Assembly: GCF_000424545.1 (NCBI RefSeq)
Contig: NZ_KE384207.1
Coordinates: 68,948-132,947 of the forward strand
Direction: 5' to 3'
From: Butyrivibrio sp. NC3005
GTDB lineage: Bacteria; Bacillota; Clostridia; Lachnospirales; Lachnospiraceae
Length of the DNA: 64,000 nucleotides
The notes beneath the pieces are model-generated. The model was given only the letters and a program-made list of their open reading frames with translations. It did not search any database and was not told the origin of the DNA. Each line of letters opens with the position of its first letter. Position 1 is the first letter of the stretch. The translations under genes were made by a program, and so were the position numbers. Of the stretch, positions 8,748 to 17,895 are shown piece by piece.

Positions 8748-8750
8748 TTT
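8714..8750 (+). terminator. Rho-independent terminator of small RNA 2
   Basis: GCGCCATGAG (8714-8723) pairs with CTCATGGCGC (8731-8740); the tail CTTCTCGTTT has a modest T content. Confidence 0.7.
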
Positions 8751-8818
8751 ACAAATGCTTTAAAACACTTTTTCATTAATATCTTTGACATAGTTTTTCT
8801 TATCCTGCAAATCAGTAC

Positions 8819-9376
8819 TTAGTTCTTTTTGCCATATTTTACTGCATAAGCTGTTATTGCTGCTACAGTCTTTGAATCCTTTATTTCAAAATTATAAACC
8901 TTATCTAGTAATTCATCTAACGTATAAATTTCAACATTTATATCTTCACCCTGATCTAGTATCTGTCCGCTTTGAGCTTTTTGACAATCTTTTGCAAGAT
9001 AAATATCAAGCCATTCATTGCAGTACGCAACTGCAACCTGTACTCTTAAAAGGTGAGAAAAATCATTAGAAGTATATCCCGTTTCCTCTGTTAGCTCTCT
9101 TTTAGCGCATACTAGTGTGTCCTTATCTTCTTTTTCAATACCTCCTGCCGGTATTTCCAAAATCACTTCATCAACAGCAGGTCTAAATTGTCTTACAAGA
9201 ACTATTCTACCATCAGGAAGTACTGGAATCACGCATGCACCATAACCTCTCTTATGGTGTACATAATCCCATTCATGCATGCTTCCATCTGGATACTCCA
9301 TTATATCTTTATATAAATCTACAACTTCTCCCTCAAACGCTATTCTTCTTCCAAGTCGTTTTAATTTACTATTCAT
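8819..9376 (-). CDS. Nudix hydrolase, ADP-ribose pyrophosphatase type
   Basis: This enzyme likely hydrolyses ADP-ribose or a similar nucleoside diphosphate sugar to AMP and a sugar phosphate. The N-terminal beta domain (EGEVVDLYKDIMEYPDG) and the Nudix core are typical of the family; the helix ends in the canonical RELTEETGY. The loop before it (PAGGIEKEDKDTLVCAK) is spaced slightly differently from the textbook box, and a Lys stands where a Glu is usual. The start is the ATG at 9376, five bases after GAGGA; an ATG four codons earlier overlaps that site. It diverges from the PfkB kinase at 9486. Confidence 0.88.
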   Translation of the reverse strand: MNSKLKRLGRRIAFEGEVVDLYKDIMEYPDGSMHEWDYVHHKRGYGACVIPVLPDGRIVLVRQFRPAVDEVILEIPAGGIEKEDKDTLVCAKRELTEETGYTSNDFSHLLRVQVAVAYCNEWLDIYLAKDCQKAQSGQILDQGEDINVEIYTLDELLDKVYNFEIKDSKTVAAITAYAVKYGKKN

Positions 9377-9485
9377 TATTTTCCTCATCTTTCTATAAAA
9401 ATAATTTTATTTTTTATTTCTCGCACATTATGTTAATATATAGGTTAGCTTATTTCAGCTGAAATATTTTTTAAAGGAGCAGTAT

Positions 9486-10427
9486 ATGGGCATTGTTGTA
9501 TTCGGAGCAACTTTTGTGGATATCAAAGGATATCCTATTACACAATATATTGAAGGAGGACGCAACGTAGGTCGCGTCTGCACCGTACACGGAGGTGTTT
9601 CTCGTAACGTAGCTGAAGACATTGCTAATGTTGAGCTCAGGCCAACATTTATCAGTGTAGTCGATGATAACGGTACTGGTCAAGATGTAATTGACAAACT
9701 TAATCGTCATATGATTAATACATCTTATATTCGCAAAGTCCCCGGTGGTCTTGGCACATGGCTTGCAGTATTTAATAATCAAGGTGATGTAGTAGCATCA
9801 ATTTCTCAGCGTCCTGACTTATCTGAAATTAGAAACATCTTAAAAGAAAAAGGCGATGAAATCATCTCTCAATCAGACAGTATAGTTGTCGAAATTGATA
9901 TGGATTCCGATATCTTAAAAAAAATCTTTGAGCTTGCTGATAAATATAATAAAAAAGTGTATGCAGTAGTTTCAAATATGTCTATCGCTATGGAAAGAAG
10001 AGATCTTCTTGCAAGAACAGCCTGCGTTGTTTGCAATCAGCAAGAGGCAGGGCTACTCTACTCTGAGGATTATTCAGGATATACTCCTGAGCAGATGCAA
10101 AAAGTAATAGAAGCAAAAGTCAAAACTACAAGAATATACAATATGGTTGTTACAATGGGCCACCAAGGCGCTGTATATGCTTCTCTTAACGGGGAATCCG
10201 GTTTCTGTCCGCCAAGAAGTGTTGTAGTAATGGATACAACCGGCGCTGGAGATTCATTCTTTGCTGGTGTAGCCATCGGTCTTACCTATGGAAAAACACT
10301 TGGTCAGTCCTGCGAAATTGGAACCAGACTTGCCGCATCAGTTATTGCAACAAAAGAAAACGTATGTCCAAGATTCCTTCCTGAAGAATTTGGTCTCGAT
10401 GTAAAAATAACTGATTTAGATATTTAA
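9486..10427 (+). CDS. PfkB-family carbohydrate/nucleoside kinase
   Basis: A 313-aa ribokinase-fold kinase. The C-terminal PfkB signature DTTGAGDSFFAGVAIG carries the catalytic Asp and the anion hole; the N-terminus (IVVFGATFVDIKG) and the Gly-rich HGGVSRNVAEDIAN substrate loop are also clear. The VDIKG start and GGVSRNVAE recall pseudouridine kinases, but without a pseudouridine glycosidase neighbour the substrate stays open. The ribosome binding site AAAGGAG fits the start. It is monocistronic, with a terminator downstream. Confidence 0.85.
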   Translation: MGIVVFGATFVDIKGYPITQYIEGGRNVGRVCTVHGGVSRNVAEDIANVELRPTFISVVDDNGTGQDVIDKLNRHMINTSYIRKVPGGLGTWLAVFNNQGDVVASISQRPDLSEIRNILKEKGDEIISQSDSIVVEIDMDSDILKKIFELADKYNKKVYAVVSNMSIAMERRDLLARTACVVCNQQEAGLLYSEDYSGYTPEQMQKVIEAKVKTTRIYNMVVTMGHQGAVYASLNGESGFCPPRSVVVMDTTGAGDSFFAGVAIGLTYGKTLGQSCEIGTRLAASVIATKENVCPRFLPEEFGLDVKITDLDI

Positions 10428-10435
10428 TTAAATAA

Positions 10436-10476
10436 GTGCGTATAGGAAGCTTTCCGCCTCTTATACGCACCTTTTT
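10436..10476 (+). terminator. Rho-independent terminator after the PfkB kinase
   Basis: GTGCGTATA pairs with TATACGCAC, with an inner GGAAGC/GCTTTCC-type pairing, followed by CTTTTT. It separates two convergent genes. Confidence 0.75.
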
Positions 10477-10504
10477 AATTTTTATCTATAAGGATTATCA
10501 ATCA

Positions 10505-12028
10505 TCAATCCTCATTTTTGGTAGCTGTTTCAACTACTACTGGATTCTCTGCATCAAACTTAACATTTCTATCTGTCTTAGCATAGATTGTATTAGCCTG
10601 CATTACATCTTTTAAGTCAAATCCGGTTGTTTCTTTAACAGATTCAATTGTCTTTGCCAAAACGCCTGGAACATATCCGCCCATTGAAGTTACACCATTA
10701 ACACCTTCGGATGAGCTTCCTCCATCAATAATAGTAATCTTATCAATAGCTGAAAGTGGCTGTGCGATAGCCTTAGCCATCTCAGGAAGTTTCTCAACTA
10801 CCATCTGAGTCATAGCTGCCTGACCGTACTTCTTAAGCGCTTCCGCCTTCTTATCCATTGCTGCTGCTTCTGCTTCACCTTTTGCTTTGATTGCTTCTGC
10901 TTCTGCTATACCTTTTGCCTTTGTAGCTGCAGCTTCTGCTTCACCGGCTACTCTAATAGCCTCTGCAGCTTTCTGCTGCTCAGCAAGTTTTGCCTCTGCT
11001 TCTGCAATTCTCTTATACTTCTCAGCATCTGCAGCCTGCTGTGTCTGGAACTTGTTAGCTTCTGCCTGCTGCTGAACACGATATCTTTCAGCATCAGCCT
11101 GCTTACGAATAGATGCATTGAGCTGTTGTTCCTGAACTGCAGCTTCCTGCTCTTTAATTTCAACTTCTTTTTGCTGCTTTGCAATCTGAGCTTCGGCAGT
11201 TTTTATTTCGATAGTCTTCATCTGTTCCTGCTTCTGAATTTCATAAGCAGCATCAGCCTCAGCTTTCTTTGTATCAGCCTGAACTTTAAGATCAGCCTGC
11301 TTAATCTGAAGTTCATTATTCTTTGTGGCTATAACTGTTTCTGCAGTAACTCTTGCATCATTTGCTTCCTGCTTTGCAATTGCCTGAGCAACAGCAATTT
11401 CTTTTTCTGCATTAGCCCTGGAGATTTCTGCATTTTTACGTATTGCAACTGTATTTGCAATACCAAGGTTATCAATAACACCAAGTCCTGCATCATCAAT
11501 ATTCTGAATATTGAAAGAAACGATTTCAAGTCCCATTTTAGCCATATCTACGGCTGCGTTTTCTTGAACCTTTGTTGCGAATGTTTTTCTGTCATTCATG
11601 ATATCTACAAGTCTCATAGAACCAATAATTTCACGAAGATTACCTTCAAGAACATTAACAACCATTGAATTAATATATTTGCTATCCTTATTAAGGAAGT
11701 TCTCTGCTGCATGCTGAATCATTTCCGGATTAGCACTTATCTTTACTGTTGCAACTGAGTCAACCATGATATTAATATAATCAAGAGTAGGAATTGTCTT
11801 TGATGTCTTAACATCAACAGCTAACATTTTAAGTGATAAGCGGTCTGTTCTCTGCAAAAAAGGAATTTTAACTGACGAACGACCATTTATAATCTTAGGA
11901 GTTCGTCTAAGACCTGAGATGATGATAATCTCATCGGTAGGAGCTTTAACATATCCCATTGCAATAATAATAAGTATTAAAACAACTGCAATTATAGGAA
12001 TAATAGATACAACTGTCATGTCTGGCAT
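10505..12028 (-). CDS. floT: Flotillin-like SPFH protein
   Basis: 507 aa, the size of FloT. An N-terminal membrane segment (IIPIIAVVLILIIIAMGYV) is followed by an SPFH/band-7 domain (about residues 30-210), a long Ala/Glu/Lys/Gln coiled coil (about 210-420, with EAEAAA repeats) and the conserved flotillin C-terminus (LPEMAKAIAQPLSAIDKI). Flotillins scaffold ordered membrane microdomains. In many Firmicutes an NfeD-type membrane protein is next door; none is seen here. The ribosome binding site AAGGGGG fits the ATG at 12028. Confidence 0.88.
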   Translation of the reverse strand: MPDMTVVSIIPIIAVVLILIIIAMGYVKAPTDEIIIISGLRRTPKIINGRSSVKIPFLQRTDRLSLKMLAVDVKTSKTIPTLDYINIMVDSVATVKISANPEMIQHAAENFLNKDSKYINSMVVNVLEGNLREIIGSMRLVDIMNDRKTFATKVQENAAVDMAKMGLEIVSFNIQNIDDAGLGVIDNLGIANTVAIRKNAEISRANAEKEIAVAQAIAKQEANDARVTAETVIATKNNELQIKQADLKVQADTKKAEADAAYEIQKQEQMKTIEIKTAEAQIAKQQKEVEIKEQEAAVQEQQLNASIRKQADAERYRVQQQAEANKFQTQQAADAEKYKRIAEAEAKLAEQQKAAEAIRVAGEAEAAATKAKGIAEAEAIKAKGEAEAAAMDKKAEALKKYGQAAMTQMVVEKLPEMAKAIAQPLSAIDKITIIDGGSSSEGVNGVTSMGGYVPGVLAKTIESVKETTGFDLKDVMQANTIYAKTDRNVKFDAENPVVVETATKNED

Positions 12029-12393
12029 AATAATACCCCCTTCAATTCAACTGGCAATATAGATTTTTAATAATTGACTCGCCCTTATCAATTACATTTG
12101 TAATTATACTAATTCGTTACGTATTTAACAATAATAAAAGGTGTATTTCATCCTAAAAAAAATACATTTTATCAGTAAAACATTTTTTATTTTTTTCGTA
12201 TTATTTCAAAAAGCATTTTAGTAAAATTCAATTGCAAAATTTATGGAGAATCGAAAATCAACGCAATATAGTTTATTTATCCTCATTAAAATGTTATTAT
12301 ATAAATAGATATATTCATTCTATATCCAATGAGAACAAACTCATTATTGAACTACATATAAAAAACGTTAATTCCTTATATTGGAGGTTATTC
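12029..12393. other. Intergenic region between divergent genes
   Basis: This 365-base AT-rich gap lies between flotillin (minus) and the pentapeptide-repeat gene (plus). I see AT-rich promoter-like stretches on both strands, for example TATAAA near 12300 on the plus strand, but no convincing -35/-10 pair, hairpin or small ORF with a ribosome binding site. Confidence 0.4.
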
Positions 12394-13323
12394 ATGGACA
12401 ATGGAACAATCAATTCACCATTAAAAAAAGGTTATATCATGATTCGTGAAAGCTATCAGCGTGAGGGTGAAACATATGCAGATTTATCTGAATACTGCCA
12501 GGAAGATATGTTCATTTATTCCAGATTAAAGGAGTGCTTTTTGTATGAGTACAATGGTTCTCCATGTCGCTTATTCGAAGTAGAAGTAATCGACGAAATA
12601 GAAAAAGACTCAGACAGTAGAAAAGACCGATATTACACAAATAAAGTCCGCATTATTCATGAAATTCCTCGAGAAAGACTTTTAAATGAATTAAATGTAG
12701 GACTTAACTGCAACGGATTCCTGAATTCTGGTGATGATAATATTGGTGACAGTAATTCAGGATATGGTAATCTTGGAAGCAAGAATTCCGGGTCGTTTAA
12801 TATTGGAGAAAAGAATGCCGGCTCTTTTAATTCAGGCAACAATAATGTTGGAGAAGGTAACGTTGGGCACTTTAACTCTGGTGAACACAATCAGGGTAAT
12901 AACAATGCAGGTTGTTATAACAATGGCGATTTTAATGCTGGTGATTTCAATGCTGGTAATTATAATTCTGGATCGTTTTGCACAGGCGAAACTCCTTTTA
13001 TGCTATTTAATCAACCATCACCAATCACACGAGAAGAATGGATGAATTCAGATGCGCGTAATATCTTGATGCTTATGCCGAAGAAATCTACCAAATGGAA
13101 TAACGATATCGGTTGCGCAGAGAAAGAGTATCAGCAATCACCTGCTTTTGGAATGAATGATGGCAATAATGAAATCTCTGTTCCTTCGTATGATAAATTC
13201 CCTAGACAAGAGTGGTGGGATAAGTTACCAGAAGAAAAAAAGCAGATAATATATGACATTCCAGGGTTTGACATTGAGATTTTCGAGCAATGTACCGGCA
13301 TTCTGGTTTCCGGAAACGATTAA
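12394..13323 (+). CDS. NxGxx pentapeptide-repeat protein
   Basis: 309 aa from the ATG at 12394, which follows GGAGG. Residues ~1-100 form a mixed domain. Residues ~108-198 are about eighteen tandem five-residue repeats of the form N-x-G-x-x (NSGSFNIGEKNAGSFNSGNN and so on), the Pentapeptide_2 pattern best known from mycobacterial PPE proteins, and expected to form a right-handed beta-helix. The C-terminal ~110 residues include a Trp-rich segment (PRQEWWDKLPEEKK). There is no signal peptide, so it is probably cytoplasmic. The function is not known; the beta-helix is probably a binding surface. Confidence 0.8.
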   Translation: MDNGTINSPLKKGYIMIRESYQREGETYADLSEYCQEDMFIYSRLKECFLYEYNGSPCRLFEVEVIDEIEKDSDSRKDRYYTNKVRIIHEIPRERLLNELNVGLNCNGFLNSGDDNIGDSNSGYGNLGSKNSGSFNIGEKNAGSFNSGNNNVGEGNVGHFNSGEHNQGNNNAGCYNNGDFNAGDFNAGNYNSGSFCTGETPFMLFNQPSPITREEWMNSDARNILMLMPKKSTKWNNDIGCAEKEYQQSPAFGMNDGNNEISVPSYDKFPRQEWWDKLPEEKKQIIYDIPGFDIEIFEQCTGILVSGND

Positions 13324-13411
13324 TTAAGGTAAAATCTACCTTTTAGAGCATTGTGAAATTTTCACAAACTTTTTATACTTATTTTGTTAAAATTCAATTA
13401 TCAAGCTATTT

Positions 13412-13453
13412 CTCCGGAAAAATATTGACGAGTGTTTTTCCGGAGACTTTTTT
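13412..13453 (+). terminator. Rho-independent terminator
   Basis: CTCCGGAAAAA pairs with TTTTTCCGGAG, followed by ACTTTTTTAT. It ends the pentapeptide-repeat gene. Confidence 0.85.
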
Positions 13454-13539
13454 ATGACGTTTTTTCGGACATTTTAGCATAATGATGTGATAGAATACTA
13501 ATTGTAGAAAACACGAAACAATCAAAAGGGGGCAACGTC

Positions 13540-13758
13540 ATGTGCGCATGGAGGAATGTAGATTCACTCACACAGCATGCTATTGTAGATGCAGTGAATC
13601 AGCATAAAGAGCAATGTAAGACCTGGAACTACGGAAGAATTCAGAAGTATTGGCTTGATAAGGACATGGATAATCAGACAATTTTGTGCATCCAGTACGA
13701 AAACGGTACTACTTTCCGCTATCATCGTAACGGCAAAGAAATGAGCCTTTGTGGCTAA
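13540..13758 (+). CDS. Small hypothetical protein (72 aa)
   Basis: A clear AAAGGGGG site seven bases before the ATG and a terminator 60 bases after the stop mark this as its own transcription unit. The protein is compact, with two helices followed by beta strands (TILCIQYENGTTFRYHRNG), and is Trp- and Cys-containing but has no CxxC. No family recognised; no membrane segment. Confidence 0.65.
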   Translation: MCAWRNVDSLTQHAIVDAVNQHKEQCKTWNYGRIQKYWLDKDMDNQTILCIQYENGTTFRYHRNGKEMSLCG

Positions 13759-13817
13759 CTAATGTCGTTTCATTCTTATAGGAATTACATCTACACTCTT
13801 ATTATTTTACAAGATTC

Positions 13818-13850
13818 AAATCGGACAAGCTGATGCTTGTCCGATTTTTC
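13818..13850 (+). terminator. Rho-independent terminator
   Basis: ATCGGACAAGC pairs with GCTTGTCCGAT around TGAT and ends in T5. Confidence 0.9.
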
Positions 13851-13881
13851 GTTAACTATACTTTATTGTTTTATGCAATCC

Positions 13882-14107
13882 GTTTTGCTGTTTGTATATT
13901 TCGTCGCAGACACGCTTTCGCTTGATTATAAACGTAATGGTACATAAGGTTCTAAAATACAGAACCTAAGTAAATGCGGCATAATTTAAACACTTTTAAA
14001 TTATGTCGTCTGCCGTAGGCAGATTTAAAGGCATTATTTATGCCTTTAAACCCCAGACCAACGTTTATATACAGTTCTGCTCATGAAATATTACAAGCCA
14101 GCAAAAC
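13882..14107 (-). repeat. Module A copy 1 (three-way-junction element) with 85-base insert
   Basis: One of five copies of a ~141-base element. Read on the minus strand, the ends pair (GTTTTGCTG/CAGCAAAAC), and two inner arms form a long stem (TATAAACGT/ACGTTTATA, then inner steps) and a small GAAA-tetraloop hairpin. This copy is split inside the GTAC|C step by 13973-14057, itself three hairpins (for example TCTGCC-GTA-GGCAGA). It lies ~70 bases after the thiN stop in the same sense. Confidence 0.85.
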
Positions 14108-14134
14108 TCATTTATCAAATATAAGTAACAATAA

Positions 14135-14176
14135 CCTATAGTTTTTTGTTTTCATCAGGAAAATCAAGAAAATAAA
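14135..14176 (-). repeat. Partial module B hairpin at the thiN stop
   Basis: It carries the conserved loop TTTTCATCAGGAAAAT of module B with a decayed stem. It directly abuts the thiN stop codon. Confidence 0.65.
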
Positions 14177-14839
14177 TCATAGCCTTTCAATATAAACAAG
14201 AAGAGTACCATCAGCTACCCCTATTTCTGCTTCTTTGTCTGGAACAAACTCATTACTAACTCCTATTGGAAAATCTTCGGTAATTGTTCCATTTTCCATT
14301 TCATAAGAAAGCCCTTTCAAATAAACACCTTTTGCCTTTTGACCCATAGCAAAAACAGATACTCTTCCAGTCAATCCCTTGTTTAGCGTTATAATCTCAT
14401 TTTCAACAACAGTTAACATCTTATTGGAATCAATTATTTTTCCATTTCCGCCATGTCTTTTGATATACAACAGACTTTGAAGGTTTGCAAGTGTATGATC
14501 TAATCTATCTCCGCCAAGAGCGCCAAATATTTTAAAATCTGTATATCCCTTCTCAAATCCTTTTTTTATCGCTGTAAGCGTATCAGTATCATCTTTTCGA
14601 ACATTAAGTTTAATAACACTGTCCGGATCATCGTTATAAAACGAACTAAGAAGCCTCAAATCTTCCTCGTTTTCTCCAAGAGAATCGAAATCTCCTATTA
14701 TTAAATCAGGAAAACTATAAAGTTTCAAAACATGTTTTAAACCTGCATCACAGGCTATTAATAAATCACCCTGCTTTTTATTTATTCCAAATTCAGAAAA
14801 ATCCCCAGCAGATACAATAATACAAGTTCCTTTTTCCAT
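14177..14839 (-). CDS. thiN: Thiamine pyrophosphokinase
   Basis: Transfers pyrophosphate from ATP to thiamine, giving thiamine diphosphate. Family motifs are clear: CDAGL near residue 29, the Asp-rich IIGDFDSLG, the DDTDT motif (RKDDTDTLTA), and LGGDRLDHTLANLQSL. Length (220 aa) is normal. The start is the ATG at 14839, eight bases after GAGGAG; that site overlaps the stop of the upstream TPR gene, so the two are translationally close. No TPP riboswitch is visible nearby. The stop codon borders a module B fragment. Confidence 0.93.
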   Translation of the reverse strand: MEKGTCIIVSAGDFSEFGINKKQGDLLIACDAGLKHVLKLYSFPDLIIGDFDSLGENEEDLRLLSSFYNDDPDSVIKLNVRKDDTDTLTAIKKGFEKGYTDFKIFGALGGDRLDHTLANLQSLLYIKRHGGNGKIIDSNKMLTVVENEIITLNKGLTGRVSVFAMGQKAKGVYLKGLSYEMENGTITEDFPIGVSNEFVPDKEAEIGVADGTLLVYIERL

Positions 14840-14844
14840 CAAAC

Positions 14845-17049
14845 TTACTCCTCTATTAATTCAAGCTTTTCTCCTGCCCATCTATTAACAATAGTACGTT
14901 CCACTCTACCATTTGAATGTGAAATAATTCTTGTTAAAGTAAATACACCTTCATACTTCTCCTGTGATTTTTCTTTTGCATCACTACTTGAAGAACTTCC
15001 ACTAGCAGAATTTTCACTTTCCGTAGTTACTTTTGTATTTTTCTTACGTCTATTCTTCCTGTTTGTTTTTGAATTATTTTCAGTATTATCCTGATTAGTC
15101 TTTAACCTATAATCACAGCTTAGTATATATTTCACTTCAAAATCATGCTTATCATTAACAGGTGGAAGATAACTTACTGTAATCTGTCCTGATTCAGGAA
15201 TTTCTACCTCTAAACTATTAGATGTACCGGCCTTGCTGCTTTTGTCAACAGACGACTTAGCTTTTTGAGCATTTCTCAAAACAGAAGAGCTACTAAGTTC
15301 AACTGACATAACCCCAAGATGCCCACTTAAATTCTTCTCATCAACAAACTGATATGTCCATACATTATCTGTATTAAGCTTAACAACAATTCCATTACCA
15401 CTAAATTTCTGATCATGGCTTAGAACAAGATAATTATCTTCTCCTTGTTCTAATTCACTCTTTAACTTAATTACATCACCTTTCAAAACAAAAGGAATCA
15501 ATGCACTTACATCCTTTTCAGAAAGCTTCTTATATAATGACGAAAAAAACTTATTCTTATCAGCTGCATCATTTAAGCATCCTTCAAGAGAAGAAAGCGT
15601 CGAGTTCTCTCCAAGACTCTTCTGTGCCTGTTCTAGAATGCTAGCGTAATCTTTGCAATTATCTAAATCAACCCATAACGTTGTGCCTTCTGGAATCATA
15701 TATTTTTGGATAACCGCTTTAAATTCTTCTGATGGACTTGCATCATAAAGATTCAGCATTGCATCAACAGCATCTGCATATTTGTCAAAAGAAGACTTTG
15801 TTCCATTAAAGCTCCAGAATACAACATTTTCTCCATCCTGATTTTGTTCTACCATATATCTATCATACATGGTATTCAAAAGTCCAATTGCATTCGCATT
15901 ATTTGGGCTAAGTTTTAACACTTCCACAACATCATTAACATTGTCAAATGTTCCAGAATTATTCTCAATATTAGTCATTATGTTATTAAGTCTAACTGTA
16001 ACATAATTTTCAAGAAGTCCTTGATTGTGTGTACTCTGCCATCCTGCATATAATGTCTTTTCAACTTCTTTATTGTCTCCAAGACTTACATAGCAATTAG
16101 CCATTTTCTGATATGCCACAAGTGATGAACCGTCTTGAGCAAGTGCTTTCTTATAATTTTCCACAGCTTTTTGATAATCGCCTGAGCTTTCAGCTGCTTC
16201 TGCAATAGTTAATGCCCTTGCAACTCTTACAGAAGTCATATTCTGGTATAGCATAAATGCTCCAGTAAGGATAGCTACAGCGAGTACTACTACAAGTATT
16301 CTTTCTATTAAATCAAACTTATTCCAGAACTTTTGCTTTCTTTCAAGTTCCTCAGTAACCTGCATACGTATGTCTTCAACACTTTCATTGTACAAAGCAT
16401 CTATGCTACTTGATGAACTCTTATTTTGAAAATGTTCTTCCGAATTAACCTCTTTCACAACTTCAACTGTAGGCTTTTTCAGAACCTTTGTTTCAGATTC
16501 TTTTGGCTCTATTTTATTATCTGTTTTAAATCCTTTTGTCATTTTACTTCTGACATCCTTTTCGTTTGACTTCTTATTATCCAAAGTAGCCTTCTTTGTC
16601 TTTTCAACAATTTCAGAAGACGCTACACGTGTCTGGCTCTTTTCGTTTGCATTTGATATTTTGTGTTCGCTATTTTTTATTAGAATATTTTCCTTATTAT
16701 CTACCGAATCATTCAAAGTATGCTCGACATTTTTACCTGTTTCGCTGCTGTAAATATTTTGAACATTTTTATTATCTGCAACCTTTGATGTTCCAATACT
16801 TGCAGCCTTCCCATGATTTGGTATGTTTACATTTTTCTTTACTGTATTCACCACATAATTTGAATTCTTTACATTATTTTTTGCTGAAGCATTCCCATGA
16901 TTAGAATTATTTATATTATTTTTGGCCGAATTCACCACCACATGATTTGAACTTTTTATGCTCTTTTTTGATGAATTTACCCCTTTATTAGAATAAACAT
17001 TTGCTTTTCTTTTTGAATTATTAGTCCTCTTTGACTTTTGGTTTGCCAT
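14845..17049 (-). CDS. Membrane-anchored TPR protein with low-complexity N-terminus
   Basis: 734 aa. The first ~235 residues are low complexity, with Asn/Ser/Lys repeats (SSNHVVVNSAKNN and variants). One membrane segment follows near residue 250 (ILVVVLAVAILTGAFML), then TPR units (SGDYQKAVENYKKAL; YQKMANCYVSLGDNKEVEKT), then a beta-rich extracytoplasmic region with a disordered Lys/Ser/Asn stretch. The long basic N-terminus would face the cytoplasm. The GGAG site fits the ATG. It is co-transcribed with thiN five bases downstream, but no functional link is evident. Not recognised beyond TPR. Confidence 0.78.
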   Translation of the reverse strand: MANQKSKRTNNSKRKANVYSNKGVNSSKKSIKSSNHVVVNSAKNNINNSNHGNASAKNNVKNSNYVVNTVKKNVNIPNHGKAASIGTSKVADNKNVQNIYSSETGKNVEHTLNDSVDNKENILIKNSEHKISNANEKSQTRVASSEIVEKTKKATLDNKKSNEKDVRSKMTKGFKTDNKIEPKESETKVLKKPTVEVVKEVNSEEHFQNKSSSSSIDALYNESVEDIRMQVTEELERKQKFWNKFDLIERILVVVLAVAILTGAFMLYQNMTSVRVARALTIAEAAESSGDYQKAVENYKKALAQDGSSLVAYQKMANCYVSLGDNKEVEKTLYAGWQSTHNQGLLENYVTVRLNNIMTNIENNSGTFDNVNDVVEVLKLSPNNANAIGLLNTMYDRYMVEQNQDGENVVFWSFNGTKSSFDKYADAVDAMLNLYDASPSEEFKAVIQKYMIPEGTTLWVDLDNCKDYASILEQAQKSLGENSTLSSLEGCLNDAADKNKFFSSLYKKLSEKDVSALIPFVLKGDVIKLKSELEQGEDNYLVLSHDQKFSGNGIVVKLNTDNVWTYQFVDEKNLSGHLGVMSVELSSSSVLRNAQKAKSSVDKSSKAGTSNSLEVEIPESGQITVSYLPPVNDKHDFEVKYILSCDYRLKTNQDNTENNSKTNRKNRRKKNTKVTTESENSASGSSSSSDAKEKSQEKYEGVFTLTRIISHSNGRVERTIVNRWAGEKLELIEE

Positions 17050-17085
17050 ATCTTACTCCATATTGTGTTATATATTAGTCATGCC

Positions 17086-17895
17086 CTATAACGTTATCGA
17101 ATTATTCATTAGTTTTCCCATTTCATAAATCGAATCATATACAGCATCTGGCTTAATTTTACTTCTTTCAATATCTTCAATTTTAGTCTCGCCGCTTAGT
17201 ACAAGCACGCCATTCGCACCATTATTAACTCCTATAGCTACATCAGTATATAATCTGTCACCTACAAAAGTTATATCTTTTTTATTATATCCTGTTCTTT
17301 CAACAATCATATCCAGTGTTTCTTTGAAAGGTTTGCCTACATACTTTGGATTAACTCCGGTAGATGACGATATAGCTGCACATATTGCCCCACAATCTGG
17401 TATAAATCCTCCTTCAACAGGACAATTAATATCCATATGTGTTGCTAAAAATTCTGCTCCATTTCTAATAAATGTACAGGCTTTAGTAAGCTTTTCATAA
17501 GTTAATGTCTTATCAAAGCTTGCTACCACTATATCTGGTTCTTCATCTGTAAGTTCTATGCCTTCATCTTCAAAACTTTCAATAAGAGGTCTTGTTCCAA
17601 GTAAATAAACCTTTTTATCAGGATACTTGTTTTTTAGAAAAGATATCATAACATCACCGGAAGTTAAAATTTTATCTCTCGAAATAACACATCCCATTTT
17701 TCCAAGCTTCTCAATATATGCTTCCGGACGTGTAGATGCATTATTTGTAAAGAAAATAAAGTCTTTACTCTTCTTTTTTACAATATCTATAAATGACAAT
17801 GCCCCATCTAGAATTCTATCCCCAAGATAAAATGTTCCATCCATATCAAGAACAAACATTTTTGTCTTCTGTAATAAATCAATTCTATCCATCAT
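17086..17895 (-). CDS. HAD-IIA family phosphatase (NagD/AraL-like)
   Basis: A haloacid dehalogenase hydrolase with a C2a cap. Motif I is FVLDMDGTFYLGD (nucleophile Asp), motif II FFTNNAS, motif III the Lys in YVGKPFKET, and motif IV TFVGDRLYTDV. Family members dephosphorylate small sugar phosphates or nucleotides. Length is typical. ATGs at 17895 and 17892 both fit GAGGA; the first is used. The substrate cannot be read from the sequence. Confidence 0.88.
   Translation of the reverse strand: MMDRIDLLQKTKMFVLDMDGTFYLGDRILDGALSFIDIVKKKSKDFIFFTNNASTRPEAYIEKLGKMGCVISRDKILTSGDVMISFLKNKYPDKKVYLLGTRPLIESFEDEGIELTDEEPDIVVASFDKTLTYEKLTKACTFIRNGAEFLATHMDINCPVEGGFIPDCGAICAAISSSTGVNPKYVGKPFKETLDMIVERTGYNKKDITFVGDRLYTDVAIGVNNGANGVLVLSGETKIEDIERSKIKPDAVYDSIYEMGKLMNNSITL

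Noticed and set aside
10887..11668. Long open frames antisense to the flotillin gene.
   Set aside because: They are shadows of the Ala/Glu/Lys/Gln codon repeats on the coding strand, with no ribosome binding site or family match.
13861..14176. CRISPR array or transposon ends to explain the repeats.
   Set aside because: Copies are dispersed and not tandem with spacers; there is no transposase, and I see no consistent target-site duplication.
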